NCBI GenBank assembly: GCA_029580855.1 | Contig: JAKPQH010000180.1 | Span: 1 to 64,000 of the forward strand | DNA from: a bacterium | Lineage (GTDB): Bacteria > Methylomirabilota > Methylomirabilia > Methylomirabilales > 2-02-FULL-66-22 | Direction of reading: 5' to 3' | DNA length: 64,000 nt | Shown: piece after piece, positions 25,349 through 34,686 of the stretch | How the letters are laid out: each line of letters opens with the position of its first letter | Position numbering within the stretch: position 1 is the first letter of the stretch | Made by a program: the position numbers and the translations under genes | The notes under the pieces: generated by a model | What the model saw: the letters and a program-made list of their open reading frames with translations, nothing else | What the model was told of the DNA's origin: nothing | The model's database searches: none

Positions 25349-26242
25349 TCACGAGCGATGGACCAACTCCTCCCGCGCGGCGCGGGCCCGCAGCAGCCGC
25401 GCCTCCACCGCTGCCCCGTCGCCGTCGCGGATGGCGGCCGCCAGCCGCTCCAACGCCTCTTGGTATCCCGCCAGCACCTTGAGCACCGGCTCCCGATTCA
25501 TGAGAAAGATGTCGCGCCACATCACCGGATCGCTCCCGGCGACCCGCGTGAAGTCCCGCAACCCGCCCGCGGAGAACCCGATCCGCTCGCCCCCTCGCTC
25601 CGTGGCCAGGACCGCGTCCATGAGGGCGTAAGCGGCGAGATGCGGCAGATGGCTCACCGTGGCGAACACCTCATCGTGCCACCCGGCCTCCATGCGGAGG
25701 ACACGCGCACCCACCGCGCGCCACAGCGCCTCCACCCGTTCCATCGCCGCCCGTCGGGTCCGCCCGCCGGGGGTGAGGATCCAGTTCGCCCCGCGAAACA
25801 GATCCGCGCGGGCGGCGGCCGGCCCCGACTGCTCATTCCCGGCGATCGGGTGCGACCCGACAAACCGGCCGTCCGGAAACAGTGCGTCCCCCGCGGCCAG
25901 GATCGGCCCCTTCACGCTACCCACGTCGGCGACCAGGCACGCCGGGTCCGCCAGTCGCGCCACATCGGGCAGCAACCGGACGATCTCGCGGACCGGCACC
26001 GCCAGGACAACAAGATCCGCGCCACGCACGCCGGAGGCCAGGTCCTCCGCCACGCGATCCACCAACTTCCGCGACCGTGCCACCGCGCAGCCGGCTTTGC
26101 TTCGCCCGACGCCGACCGTCGACCGCACCGCACCGGCCTGTCTGGCCGCCAGCGCCAGGCTGCCGCCGATGAGACCGACGCCGACCACGGTCATCTGGCG
26201 GAAAAGCGGCGCCGAGTCCATCGTCTGTGGTTGGCCATTCAT
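25349..26242 (-). CDS. tyrA: Prephenate dehydrogenase
   Basis: 297 residues. Rossmann motif VVGVGLIGGSLALAAR near residue 20, then DVGSVKG, the substrate-binding GSHPIAGNEQSGPAAA and HLPHLAAYAL. It oxidises prephenate (or arogenate) toward tyrosine. The adjacent hisC and pheA form a Tyr/Phe module. Start choice (ATG 26242) is by length only; its ribosome site is weak. No ACT regulatory domain is seen. Confidence 0.93.
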   Translation of the reverse strand: MNGQPQTMDSAPLFRQMTVVGVGLIGGSLALAARQAGAVRSTVGVGRSKAGCAVARSRKLVDRVAEDLASGVRGADLVVLAVPVREIVRLLPDVARLADPACLVADVGSVKGPILAAGDALFPDGRFVGSHPIAGNEQSGPAAARADLFRGANWILTPGGRTRRAAMERVEALWRAVGARVLRMEAGWHDEVFATVSHLPHLAAYALMDAVLATERGGERIGFSAGGLRDFTRVAGSDPVMWRDIFLMNREPVLKVLAGYQEALERLAAAIRDGDGAAVEARLLRARAAREELVHRS

Positions 26243-26264
26243 TCGCACACCGCGCGCTCGGGTG

Positions 26265-27368
26265 TCACGCCCCCAGCACAGCCTGCAGGGCGGCCGCGCA
26301 CCTCTCGTTCTCGCTGGCCGTCCCGATGGTGATCCGGAGATGCGTCGGGAACCCGTATCCCGCGACCGGCCGGACGATGACCCCCCGCCGGAGGAGGGCC
26401 TCGGTGACCTGCGCCCCGGGCCGCCCCACATCCACCAGAAGGAAGTTGGCCACGCTCGGAACCACGGGGAGACCCATCCGCCGGAACCGCTCCACCAGGA
26501 ATGTCCGCCCCGCGTCGTTGGCCGCCCGGCTGGCCGACACGTGCGCGTCATCGGCAAGAGCCGCGGCCGCCCCCACCTGCGCCAGGCTGTTGGTGTTGAA
26601 CGGCTCGCGGACCTTGTTGAGCAGGCCCACCAGCTCCGCCGGACCGATCCCGTATCCAATGCGAAGGCCGGCCAGCCCGTAGATCTTGGAGAACGTCCGC
26701 AGGACGAGCAGCCAGCGCCCGCCCCGCACGAACTGCAGGGTATCCGGTCGAAGCTCGGGCGGCAGGTACTCGTAATAGGCCTCATCGAGAACAACCACGA
26801 TATCCCGCGGCACGGCCGCCAAGAAAGCCTCCAGCGCCCGGGGATCCACACAGGTTCCCGTGGGATTGTTGGGGTTTGCCACGAAGATCAACTTGGTCTT
26901 CGCCGTGATGGCGGCCTGCATCGTCGGGAGATCGTGTGCGAAATCTTTTAGCGGTACGGCGACTTTGGTGGCTCCGGTCATCTGCGCCACCATCTCGTAC
27001 ACGACGAAGGCCTGTCGGGCATACAAGACCTCGTCGCCGGGCTGCAGGAACGACCGCCCCACCAGCTCCAGCAGCTCGTTGGATCCGTTGCCGAGGATCA
27101 GCCAGTCCGCGCAAACGTTCCAGTGCCGCGCCAGGGCTTGCCGGAGAGCGTACCCGCCCCCGTCCGGGTAGCGGTGGAGTCCGGGAAGGGCCGCGGCGAT
27201 CGCCTGCAGCGCCCGAGGCGAGGGCCCCAGCGGATTCTCGTTGGAGGCGAGCTTCACCGAGTCGGAAACGCCGAACTCGCGCTCGACTTCTTCAATGGGC
27301 TTGCCGGGGGAGTACGGGATCAGACCGGAGAGATGCGGGGAGGCCAGATCCTCGAGACGACGGGTCAA
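26265..27368 (-). CDS. hisC: Histidinol-phosphate/aromatic aminotransferase
   Basis: 367 residues, fold type I PLP enzyme. It has KLASNENPLGPSP, RYPDGGGYALR, the Asn in NPNNPTGT, DEAYYEY, and the PLP Lys in RTFSKIYGLAGLRIGYG. Lying between pheA and tyrA, it probably transaminates aromatic 2-oxoacids as well as, or instead of, histidinol phosphate. TTG start at 27368 with GGAGGT 7 nt upstream, a strong site compensating the rare start codon. Confidence 0.9.
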   Translation of the reverse strand: MTRRLEDLASPHLSGLIPYSPGKPIEEVEREFGVSDSVKLASNENPLGPSPRALQAIAAALPGLHRYPDGGGYALRQALARHWNVCADWLILGNGSNELLELVGRSFLQPGDEVLYARQAFVVYEMVAQMTGATKVAVPLKDFAHDLPTMQAAITAKTKLIFVANPNNPTGTCVDPRALEAFLAAVPRDIVVVLDEAYYEYLPPELRPDTLQFVRGGRWLLVLRTFSKIYGLAGLRIGYGIGPAELVGLLNKVREPFNTNSLAQVGAAAALADDAHVSASRAANDAGRTFLVERFRRMGLPVVPSVANFLLVDVGRPGAQVTEALLRRGVIVRPVAGYGFPTHLRITIGTASENERCAAALQAVLGA

Positions 27369-27399
27369 GGCAACACCTCCATGCGGAAACGCCGGCGAA

Positions 27400-28503
27400 T
27401 CACGCGCCGCCCTCCTTGCGCCGGGCGGCGGCGTAGGAGCCCAGGACCTTGAGGAAGATGCAGTCGTCCTGCAGGCGGGCCAGCGCCTCGCGGGAGCGGG
27501 GCTCGCTGGCGTGCCCCTCGAAGTCCACGTAGAAGACGTACTCCCACACCTTCTTTTTGGAGGGCCGGGATTCGATCTTGGTCAGGTTGATCTGTCGTTC
27601 CGCAAAGGGCAGGAGCATGCGGTGCAGCGCGCCGACTCGGTCCTTGATGGAGAACAGGATGGAGGTCTTGTCGGCCGCCGTCGGGGGTGCGCTTTTCTTT
27701 CCGATGATCAGGAAGCGCGTGAAATTGTTAGGGTGGTCTTCGATCCGCCGCTGCAGAACGCTCAGATCGTAAAGTGACCCGGCCAGCTCCGAGGCGATGG
27801 CCGCCGCGCCGGGCTCGGACGCGGCGACCTCGGCCGCCGCGCCCGTGCTGCTGGTCTCCACCAGCGGAACCTGCGGCGCGTTTCGCTCGAGCCATCGGCG
27901 GGATTCCGCCAGCCCGTGCGGATGGGAGTAGATCTTGCGCACCTCGCCGAGATTCGACGCCTTGCTGAGGAGGTGCAAGGCCGCCTCGACCACCACCTCG
28001 CCGCAGATCAGGAGCGGGGAATCCACAAACATGTCCAGCGTGTGGCTCACCACCCCCTCGGTGGAGTTCTCCACGGGCACGACGCCGAAATCCGCGTTGT
28101 CCTTCTCCACCTCCGCAAAGACTTCGGCGATGCTCCGCATTGCCAGGAACTGCGCCGAGAGCCCGAAACGCTCCATGGCGGCCAGGTGCGAGAAGGTCGC
28201 CCGCGGTCCGAGGTAGGCCACGCGCAACGGATGCTCCAGCGACAGACAGGCGGAGATCACCTCGCGGAAAACCGGCCGAACGGCCTCGGCGGGAAACGGT
28301 CCCGGGTTCTCGACGGCGAGGCGCCGGTAGATCTCCTCTTCGCGCTGCGGGACGTGGAAGTCGAGGCCCTGTGCTGCCTTGAGCCGGCCGACCTCCAGCA
28401 CCAGCTGCGCCCGCCGGTTCAGCAGCCGGAGAATCTCGGAATCGATGCCATCGATCCGCGTCCGCAGATCGTTGAGGTCCGGTGCGGCGTCGCGCGCGTT
28501 CAT
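27400..28503 (-). CDS. pheA: Bifunctional chorismate mutase/prephenate dehydratase (P-protein)
   Basis: 367 residues: AroQ chorismate mutase helices (1-90, LRTRIDGIDSEILRLLNRRAQ), prephenate dehydratase (about 92-275, VAYLGPRATFSHLAA, VPVENSTEG, NFTRFLIIG) and a C-terminal ACT domain (SILFSIKDRVGALHRML, IESRPSKKKVWEYVFYVD) that normally senses phenylalanine. It gives phenylpyruvate for the neighbouring aminotransferase. Confidence 0.95.
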   Translation of the reverse strand: MNARDAAPDLNDLRTRIDGIDSEILRLLNRRAQLVLEVGRLKAAQGLDFHVPQREEEIYRRLAVENPGPFPAEAVRPVFREVISACLSLEHPLRVAYLGPRATFSHLAAMERFGLSAQFLAMRSIAEVFAEVEKDNADFGVVPVENSTEGVVSHTLDMFVDSPLLICGEVVVEAALHLLSKASNLGEVRKIYSHPHGLAESRRWLERNAPQVPLVETSSTGAAAEVAASEPGAAAIASELAGSLYDLSVLQRRIEDHPNNFTRFLIIGKKSAPPTAADKTSILFSIKDRVGALHRMLLPFAERQINLTKIESRPSKKKVWEYVFYVDFEGHASEPRSREALARLQDDCIFLKVLGSYAAARRKEGGA

Positions 28504-28534
28504 GCCGCGATCATAGCCAAGCGACGCAATCCCA

Positions 28535-29275
28535 TCAAGGCCTTTCTGGCGCGCCGGCGGCCTTCAAGGCCTCCAGTGCCCGTATCTCCGCCGGGAGGAG
28601 CGGCCGCCACCGGCCGCGGGGGAGCGGACCCAGAGCCAACGGGCCGAGCGCCACCCGCACCAGCTTCAGGACGGGGTGCCCGATGGCCTCGCACATGCGG
28701 CGGACCTGCCGGTACCGCCCCTGACGCACGCTGACCGCCACCCAGGCGTTCTCCCGCGTCGTTCGCAGGATCGACGCGGCGGCGGCCGAGAGCCGTTCGC
28801 CGTCGCACACCACGCCTTGCAGCAGCCGGCGCAGCGCCTCCGGCGTCGGCCGGCCCTTGACCTTGGCGTGGTACACCTTGGGGATTTCGTGGCGGGGATG
28901 GGTGAGGAGATTGGCCAGATCGCCGTCGTTCGTCAGCAGGAGGAGGCCTTCGGTATCCCAGTCCAGGCGACCCACGGGAAACAGCCGCGGCAGACCCGCC
29001 CTGCGGAGCAACGAGAGCACCACCGGCCTCCCCTCCGGGTCCGAGACCGCCGTGATGTACCCTGCCGGTTTGTGCAGCATGACGGTGACCGGCGCCTCCG
29101 GACGCAGCCGCACCCCGTCCACGGACACACGATCCACCGCCGGCCGGACGCGCGTGCCGGCCGTCCGGACGACGACCCCGTTCACCTCCACCCGTCCCGC
29201 CGCGATCAGCTCCTCGCACCGCCGCCGGGACGCCACCCCGGCGCGCGCCAGAAACTTCTGTAACCGCTCGCCCAC
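28535..29275 (-). CDS. rluB: Ribosomal large-subunit pseudouridine synthase, RluB/RsuA family
   Basis: 246 residues. S4 RNA-binding domain (RLQKFLARAGVASRRRCEEL, GRVEVNG) and RsuA-type catalytic domain with the active Asp in VGRLDWDTEGLLLLTNDG. It modifies 23S rRNA (helix 89 region for RluB). GTG start at 29275; the upstream in-frame extension overlaps scpB and is Arg/Pro-rich junk. It follows scpB, a common arrangement in many phyla. Confidence 0.92.
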   Translation of the reverse strand: MGERLQKFLARAGVASRRRCEELIAAGRVEVNGVVVRTAGTRVRPAVDRVSVDGVRLRPEAPVTVMLHKPAGYITAVSDPEGRPVVLSLLRRAGLPRLFPVGRLDWDTEGLLLLTNDGDLANLLTHPRHEIPKVYHAKVKGRPTPEALRRLLQGVVCDGERLSAAAASILRTTRENAWVAVSVRQGRYRQVRRMCEAIGHPVLKLVRVALGPLALGPLPRGRWRPLLPAEIRALEALKAAGAPERP

Positions 29276-29327
29276 TCCCGCCCCCCGCGTCCGCAGATCC
29301 GGCCGTGTGGGCGTCAGGGTCCCGGCC

Positions 29328-30116
29328 TCACGCGGTCTGGACGGGCCTCCCCTCCGGCGACGGATCGGTCGCCGTTCCTCTCGCGGCGGGCCCATCGGTG
29401 TCGAGGGAAGCGGCGGCCGGCTGCCCGTCCTCCGCGGAGGACTCGCGGCTGCTTGGCCGCTCGGGCGTGCCGTCCGCGGCGCCAGGTCGGTCCGCGTCTG
29501 ATCGCGGGTCGACGGCCATGTCTCCCGTCTCCGCCCCCGGCCGCGGACGGCCGGTGGGCGGCGGGTCGGCGGGTCCGGTCTCCGTGCTCCCGATGAGTTC
29601 ATTGAGCTCTCGCAGCGTGGGCAGATCGCCCAGCTCTCGCAGGCCGAAGTGCTCGAGGAACTGCTGGCTCGTCCCGTACAGCATGGGACGGCCGGCCTCC
29701 GCCTTGCGCCCCATCATGCGGATGAGTTCCCTCTCCAACAGCGTCCGCAGGACGCCGTCGACGGCGACACCGCGGATGGCTTCGATTTCCGCGCGCGTGA
29801 TGGGCTGCCGATAGGCCACAATGGCCAGAGTTTCCAGGGCGGCACGGCTCAGTCGGGCGGGCCGTACCTGCTGCAATCGCTGGATCCAGGGGTGAACCTC
29901 GGGGCGCGTGGCCAGCCGAAAGCCCCCCGCAACCTCTTGGACCACCAACCCGCGCCCCTCGGTCTCCAGTCGGAGCGCCAGATCGCGCAGCCACGTCTCG
30001 ACCTCGCCCGGCCCCGCGTCTCCCAGGACCTCGCAGAGCTTCGACAGCGGAAGCGGCTCCTCCGCCACGAACAGCAGCGCCTCCAGGACGGCCAGCCGAT
30101 CCGGTTCTACGCTCAC
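29328..30116 (-). CDS. scpB: Segregation and condensation protein B
   Basis: 262 residues. Two winged-helix domains in residues 1-185 (LEALLFVAEEPLPLSKL, ALETLAIVAYRQPITRAEIEAIRGV, LYGTSQQFLEHFGL) are typical ScpB. The last 75 residues are a Pro/Ser/Glu-rich disordered tail. With ScpA it forms the kleisin complex of SMC in chromosome condensation. GTG start with AAGGAG 7 nt upstream. smc is not in the window. Confidence 0.93.
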   Translation of the reverse strand: MSVEPDRLAVLEALLFVAEEPLPLSKLCEVLGDAGPGEVETWLRDLALRLETEGRGLVVQEVAGGFRLATRPEVHPWIQRLQQVRPARLSRAALETLAIVAYRQPITRAEIEAIRGVAVDGVLRTLLERELIRMMGRKAEAGRPMLYGTSQQFLEHFGLRELGDLPTLRELNELIGSTETGPADPPPTGRPRPGAETGDMAVDPRSDADRPGAADGTPERPSSRESSAEDGQPAAASLDTDGPAARGTATDPSPEGRPVQTA

Positions 30117-30170
30117 CCGCTTCTCCTTCCCGCGCGAAAGCCACGGGGCATCCCGGCGAACCGTCCGCGC

Positions 30171-30932
30171 TCAGACCTCGCGGGCCGGCGGAGCCTCCGC
30201 CAAACCGGGCGTCTCGTCGGCCCGCTCGACGGTGCGGTAGATCATGATCGGGCCCATGGCCTCGTTTTGCCGGGCCGTGGCCAGCCCGCGCCGCAACAGC
30301 TCCAGCAGCGCCAGGAACGTCACGATGATTTCCACCCGGCGGGTCGCGTTCCCGAAAAGCCGGCCGAACTCGATCGGGCTCTCCGCCGCCAGCCGATCCA
30401 AAAGCATCACCAGCCGCTGCCCGACATTGATTTCCTCGGGCGTGATCTCCAGCGGGACGGCCTTGTCCGCCCGCGAGAGTACGTCCTGCAGCGCCCGGAG
30501 GAGTTCCATCATCGAGACCTGCAGCGGCCCCTCGACTTCCAACTCCATGGCGGGGGCGCCCCGGCGGTGCAGGAAGGCGGCCTCGGACTCGAGCAGGCTC
30601 AGCGTCTGCGCCGCTTCCTTGAAGCGTTTGTACTCCAGCAGACGGCTCACCAATTCGGCGCGCGGATCCTCCGGCTCGGCGTCTTCGCCGGGGACGGCCT
30701 CCTCCGGGGGGAGGAGCATCTTGGACTTGATATGGATCAGCGTGGCCGCCATCAGGAGAAACTCGCCCGCCACCTCCAGGTCCAACTCCTGCATGAGTGC
30801 GAGATAGCGGAGGTACTCGTCGGTGATGGCGGCGATGGGGATGTCGAGAATGTCGAGCTGGTGCTCCCGGATCAGGTGCAACAGGAGGTCCAAGGGGCCC
30901 TCGAACATGTCCAACTTGATCCGGAACGTCAC
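30171..30932 (-). CDS. scpA: Segregation and condensation protein A (kleisin)
   Basis: 253 residues. N-terminal kleisin helices (DMFEGPLDLLLHLIREHQLD) and a C-terminal winged helix (RVEIIVTFLALLELLRRG). It bridges SMC heads. The GTG start at 30932 overlaps the stop of the comEA-like gene (GTGA), with GGAGG about 5 nt upstream, so translation is coupled. scpB follows after 54 bp. Confidence 0.94.
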   Translation of the reverse strand: MTFRIKLDMFEGPLDLLLHLIREHQLDILDIPIAAITDEYLRYLALMQELDLEVAGEFLLMAATLIHIKSKMLLPPEEAVPGEDAEPEDPRAELVSRLLEYKRFKEAAQTLSLLESEAAFLHRRGAPAMELEVEGPLQVSMMELLRALQDVLSRADKAVPLEITPEEINVGQRLVMLLDRLAAESPIEFGRLFGNATRRVEIIVTFLALLELLRRGLATARQNEAMGPIMIYRTVERADETPGLAEAPPAREV

Positions 30933-31348
30933 GGCGCCTCCGCGGCGTGGATCAGCCCCTGCAGGCGGGCGTAACGCTTGGCACCCACACCCGATACTCG
31001 GAGGAGGTCGGCAGGGCTGCCGAACGGCCCGTGCGCTTCGCGATCGCTCACGATCCGCCGCGCCAGCGCCGGCCCGATGCCGGGCAGCGCCTGCAGGTCC
31101 GCCGCGCCGGCCCGATTGATGTCCAGCGTCTGCGCCGCCGGCGGCGCTCCACGGGAAGCCCCGGCGTCGGCGCCGACGGGTTGCGCCGTCGCCCGCGCGC
31201 CGCCGACCGCCGGGAACGATGGCCCCGCCGACAGCCTCCCCGACAGCGCCGTTCCGGCCAGGAGGCAGGCGCCGAGACACGCCGCAGCCGCCAGGTGCGG
31301 GTCCGCCCGCCAGCCCCACCGCCCATCCGGCCCGCGCCCGCCGCTCAC
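30929..31348 (-). CDS. ComEA-like helix-hairpin-helix protein
   Basis: 139 residues: an N-terminal hydrophobic anchor ([18 protein letters not shown]), an Ala/Pro/Gly-rich linker, and a tandem HhH DNA-binding module ([20 protein letters not shown] ... [11 protein letters not shown]). ComEA binds incoming DNA in natural transformation, though short HhH proteins of this type are also found in non-competent bacteria. The GTG at 31348 overlaps the lysC stop (GTGA). Confidence 0.85.
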   Translation of the reverse strand: MSGGRGPDGRWGWRADPHLAAAACLGACLLAGTALSGRLSAGPSFPAVGGARATAQPVGADAGASRGAPPAAQTLDINRAGAADLQALPGIGPALARRIVSDREAHGPFGSPADLLRVSGVGAKRYARLQGLIHAAEAP

Positions 31349-32583
31349 GCGGTCTCCTCGGCGGCAGGCGGCCCCGCCAGTCCGAAGGCCTCGTGCAGCA
31401 CCCGCACGGCCAGCTCGGCGTACTTCGCCTCGATCACGCAGGAGACTTTGATCTCCGACGTGCTGATCATCTGGATGTTGATCTTTTCCCGGCCCAGCGT
31501 CTCGAACATCTTGGCCGCGACGCCGGAGTGCGTCCGCATCCCCACCCCCACGATGGAGACCTTGGCGATCTTGTCGTCTCCGATCACCTTGCCCGCCCCG
31601 ATCTCTTTGGCCACGGCGCGCACGATCTCCTCGGCCCGCGCGTAGTCGGCCCGGGGCACCGTGAAGGAGATGTCCGTCGATCCGTCCTGTCCGATGTTTT
31701 GGACGATCGTGTCCACGACGATGTTGGCGTCGGCGACCCGACCGAACAGGGTGGCCGCGATCCCCGGCTGGTCCGCCACCCGGGTGATGGTGATCTTGGC
31801 TTCCTGTTTGTTGTAGACGATGCCCGAGACCACCACTTTCTCCATGATCGCGTCCTCCTTCACCACCATCGTTCCCGGGTTGTCGTTGAAGCTGGACCGA
31901 ACGTGCACCGGCACCAGGTAGTTTTTCGCGTATTCGACCGAACGGGTCTGCAGGATCTTCGCACCCAGGCTGGCCAACTCCAGCATCTCGTCGTACGAGA
32001 TCCGGTCGAGTTTCCGCGCTTCCGGCACGATGTTGGGGTCCGTGGTGTAGACGCCGTCCACATCCGTGTAGATCTCGCAGACATCGGCCTGGAGCGCGGC
32101 CGCCATGGCCACCGCGGTGAGGTCCGAGCCGCCCCGCCCCAGCGTGGTGATCTCGTCCTCGGCGTTCACCCCCTGGAAACCCGCCACGATCGCGATCTCG
32201 CCGTCGGCCAGCGCCTGCCGGACACGCTCGCTGTCGATGCTCACGATGCGAGCCCTGGTATGGACATCGTCGGTCTGGATCCGGACCTGACCGCCCGTGA
32301 AGCTCCGGGCCCGCTGCCCGATCCCGTGAAGCGCCAGCGAGAGGAGGCCGATACTGACCTGCTCCCCCGTGGCCAGGATCACGTCCAACTCCCTCTCGTT
32401 GGGCCGTTCCACCACTTTCCGGGCCAGACCGATCAGCCGATCCGTCTCGCCCGCCATGGCCGACACCACGACGACCACGTCGTGGCCGCCCGCCCGGGCC
32501 TGGGCCACCCGACGGGCGACGTTCCTGATCCGATCGACGTCCCCGACGGACGTCCCGCCGAACTTCTGCACGATCAGCGCCAT
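31345..32583 (-). CDS. lysC: Aspartate kinase
   Basis: 412 residues. Kinase domain with [25 protein letters not shown] and [18 protein letters not shown], then two ACT domains (about 265-400; [32 protein letters not shown]) for feedback by lysine or threonine. First step of the aspartate family. GAGGTG lies 5 nt before the ATG. It sits between plsY and comEA in one run of minus-strand genes. Confidence 0.96.
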   Translation of the reverse strand: MALIVQKFGGTSVGDVDRIRNVARRVAQARAGGHDVVVVVSAMAGETDRLIGLARKVVERPNERELDVILATGEQVSIGLLSLALHGIGQRARSFTGGQVRIQTDDVHTRARIVSIDSERVRQALADGEIAIVAGFQGVNAEDEITTLGRGGSDLTAVAMAAALQADVCEIYTDVDGVYTTDPNIVPEARKLDRISYDEMLELASLGAKILQTRSVEYAKNYLVPVHVRSSFNDNPGTMVVKEDAIMEKVVVSGIVYNKQEAKITITRVADQPGIAATLFGRVADANIVVDTIVQNIGQDGSTDISFTVPRADYARAEEIVRAVAKEIGAGKVIGDDKIAKVSIVGVGMRTHSGVAAKMFETLGREKINIQMISTSEIKVSCVIEAKYAELAVRVLHEAFGLAGPPAAEETA

Positions 32584-32591
32584 CGCACACC

Positions 32592-33221
32592 TCATCCCGT
32601 TGCCGGGCGCCCGTCCGAAGTTTCCGGGCGCGCGGTTTGTCCGATCTTCCCTTCCGTTCCCGCCAGCAAACGCCCAATATTCTCCCGGTGCCGCAGGACG
32701 ACGAGCAGCAGGAGCGCGCCGCTCAGTGCGAGCATGGCCGGTCTGCCGTCCGCCAGCCAGACGAGCGCCGGCATCGCCGCCGTGGCCACCAGCGCCGCCA
32801 GCGACGAGTACCGCGTGACCGCCGCGACGGCGATCCAGATGACCAGCAGCACGCCGCCGACGGCCGGCATCGCCCCCAGGACCACACCGAGGGTCGTCGC
32901 CACACCCTTGCCGCCGCGGAATCGTGACCACACCGGGAACAGATGACCCAGCACCGCCACCAGGCCCACCGCGGCCACGAGACCCGCACCGACACCCGTC
33001 CAGCGCGCCAGCCCCACCGCCAGCACCCCTTTCCCCACGTCGCCCACCAGTGTCAGCGCCGCCGCACCCTTCCCGACCGTCCGCAGCACGTTCGTGGCGC
33101 CGATGTTCCCGCTCCCCACCCGCCGCAGATCCACGCCTCCCGCCCCGCGCGCGATCGCCACACCGAAGGGGATGGAACCCAGCAGATACCCCGCGACCAC
33201 CAGGAGCAGATCACGCCACAC
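32592..33221 (-). CDS. plsY: Acyl-phosphate:glycerol-3-phosphate acyltransferase
   Basis: 209 residues, five or six membrane helices, with the three PlsY motifs: [19 protein letters not shown] and FRGGKGVAT. It makes lysophosphatidate, the start of phospholipid synthesis. The C-terminal 30 residues are hydrophilic. GTG start at 33221. It lies upstream of lysC and near the second pgsA. Confidence 0.94.
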   Translation of the reverse strand: MWRDLLLVVAGYLLGSIPFGVAIARGAGGVDLRRVGSGNIGATNVLRTVGKGAAALTLVGDVGKGVLAVGLARWTGVGAGLVAAVGLVAVLGHLFPVWSRFRGGKGVATTLGVVLGAMPAVGGVLLVIWIAVAAVTRYSSLAALVATAAMPALVWLADGRPAMLALSGALLLLVVLRHRENIGRLLAGTEGKIGQTARPETSDGRPATG

Positions 33222-33290
33222 ATCGCCCTCGGAAGAGACGGCCCGCCGCCCGGTCGGACCCGCCTGCCGCCGCAGAGCCGCCGCCTCGCA

Positions 33291-33824
33291 TCATTTGCCC
33301 AGGTCGATGGAGCGCCAGAACGTCCGGAAGTACAGCCAACCGGAGGCCAACGACAGGGCGATCGCGATGAGCAGCACCGCTTGGCCCAGCGTCACGGACA
33401 CCGGCGGCCAACTCAGGATCATGAGCGCTACGGCGATCACCTCCGCCGTCATGGTAGCCTTGCCGAAGTCGCTGGCCTGGATGATGAGGTTCTGGGAGGC
33501 TGCAATGGCCCGGAGACCCGTCACCGCCAGGTCCCGGCACACGATGAGCACCACCATCCACGCGGGCACCCGCCCGACCTGGACCAAGGAGATGAGGCTG
33601 GCGGCGATCAGCAGTTTGTCCGCCACCGGATCCAGCAGCTTTCCCAGCGTCGTGACCTGCCGGGTGCTGCGCGCGATCCGCCCGTCCAGCCAATCGGTCA
33701 GGACCGCCGCCAGAAACACAACCGCGGCCGTGAGATTATGCGGCCGCGGCACTGCGATGAGGAACACCACCAGGACCGGGATCAGGAAGATCCGGACCAG
33801 GCTCAGCGTGTTGGGAAGATTCAC
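33291..33824 (-). CDS. pgsA: CDP-diacylglycerol-glycerol-3-phosphate 3-phosphatidyltransferase, copy 2
   Basis: 177 residues with the CDP-alcohol transferase signature DWLDGRIARSTRQVTTLGKL then DPVADK (about positions 43-68) and typical PgsA N-terminus (MNLPNTLSLVRIFLIPVLVV). The closeness to the classical PgsA start suggests this copy makes phosphatidylglycerol phosphate; copy 1 at 23681-24214 has the same length. GTG start at 33824. Confidence 0.92.
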   Translation of the reverse strand: MNLPNTLSLVRIFLIPVLVVFLIAVPRPHNLTAAVVFLAAVLTDWLDGRIARSTRQVTTLGKLLDPVADKLLIAASLISLVQVGRVPAWMVVLIVCRDLAVTGLRAIAASQNLIIQASDFGKATMTAEVIAVALMILSWPPVSVTLGQAVLLIAIALSLASGWLYFRTFWRSIDLGK

Positions 33825-33842
33825 GCCACCCTCGCGGTTCGC

Positions 33843-34658
33843 TTACGCCGTCACTCCCAGATCTCGGACGACTTCCTTCACCAGTTCCACGTCCAGCTTG
33901 TCCCGCTTCCGCAGGAAACCTTCCAGCAGCACGTTGTCGCAGATGGTGTTGATCAGGCGCGGGATTCCCCGCGAATCCTGCGCGATCTGGTCCAGCACCG
34001 GCTCCGCAAAGATCTCCTGCGTCGCGCCCGCGACCTTAAGGCGGTGCAGGATATAGGCCTTGGTCGTTTCCGAGCTGAGCGAGCTGAGCCGGCATTTTAC
34101 CGCGACCCGTTGCGCCAGGGGCGTATCCAGAGCCAGCAGCGCGTCCAGACTCGGCAGACCGAAGAGAATAAACGTTATCAACTTGCTGCCGGGGACTTCC
34201 AGGTTGAGAAACCCCCGCAGCTCCTCCATCAGCTCCCGCTGCTGGAGCATGTTGGCCTCGTCGATGAGCACCACCGCTTTTCGGCCGGTCTCGTGCAGCT
34301 CCATCAGGCGCTGATAGATCTGCGACAAGATGCTGACCTTCTCCTCGGCCACCTGCGCGATGCCGATCTGGGACGCGATGCGCCGGAGCAACCACTCGGC
34401 GGAGATCGCCGAATGGATGATGACCAGGAGCGCCGACTCGTAGTGCTCGTCGTCCAGTTGATCCAGCATGCGGCGCGCCAGCGTCGTCTTCCCGGTCCCC
34501 ACGTCCCCCACCACCACGGCGAGCCCCTTCATCGTGTCGACGGCATACACGAGCCGGGCCAGCACATCCGAGTGCTGGTCCACTTCGAAGAAAAAGCGGG
34601 CGTCCGGCGTGTTGGAGAACGGCTGTTCGCGCAGCTGATAGAACTGTTCGTAGCTCAT
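33843..34658 (-). CDS. ExeA/MshM-like AAA ATPase
   Basis: 271 residues. The N-terminus YEQFYQLREQPFSNTPDARF is the hallmark of GspA/ExeA-type ATPases. P-loop GDVGTGKTT, Walker B VVLIDEANML, sensor and a C-terminal helical lid (RGIPRLINTICDNVLLEGF) follow. Such ATPases help build secretion or pilus machines or act in polysaccharide and transposition contexts. Unlike ExeA there is no membrane helix or peptidoglycan-binding domain after the ATPase. It follows a giant TPR gene by 28 bp, and the two probably work together. Confidence 0.88.
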   Translation of the reverse strand: MSYEQFYQLREQPFSNTPDARFFFEVDQHSDVLARLVYAVDTMKGLAVVVGDVGTGKTTLARRMLDQLDDEHYESALLVIIHSAISAEWLLRRIASQIGIAQVAEEKVSILSQIYQRLMELHETGRKAVVLIDEANMLQQRELMEELRGFLNLEVPGSKLITFILFGLPSLDALLALDTPLAQRVAVKCRLSSLSSETTKAYILHRLKVAGATQEIFAEPVLDQIAQDSRGIPRLINTICDNVLLEGFLRKRDKLDVELVKEVVRDLGVTA

Positions 34659-34686
34659 CGCAGATCCGCCCCGCTGAGAGTCGGCG

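Noticed and set aside
31219..32946. 575-codon plus-strand frame over comEA and lysC
   Set aside because: Antisense shadow of lysC with no recognisable domain.
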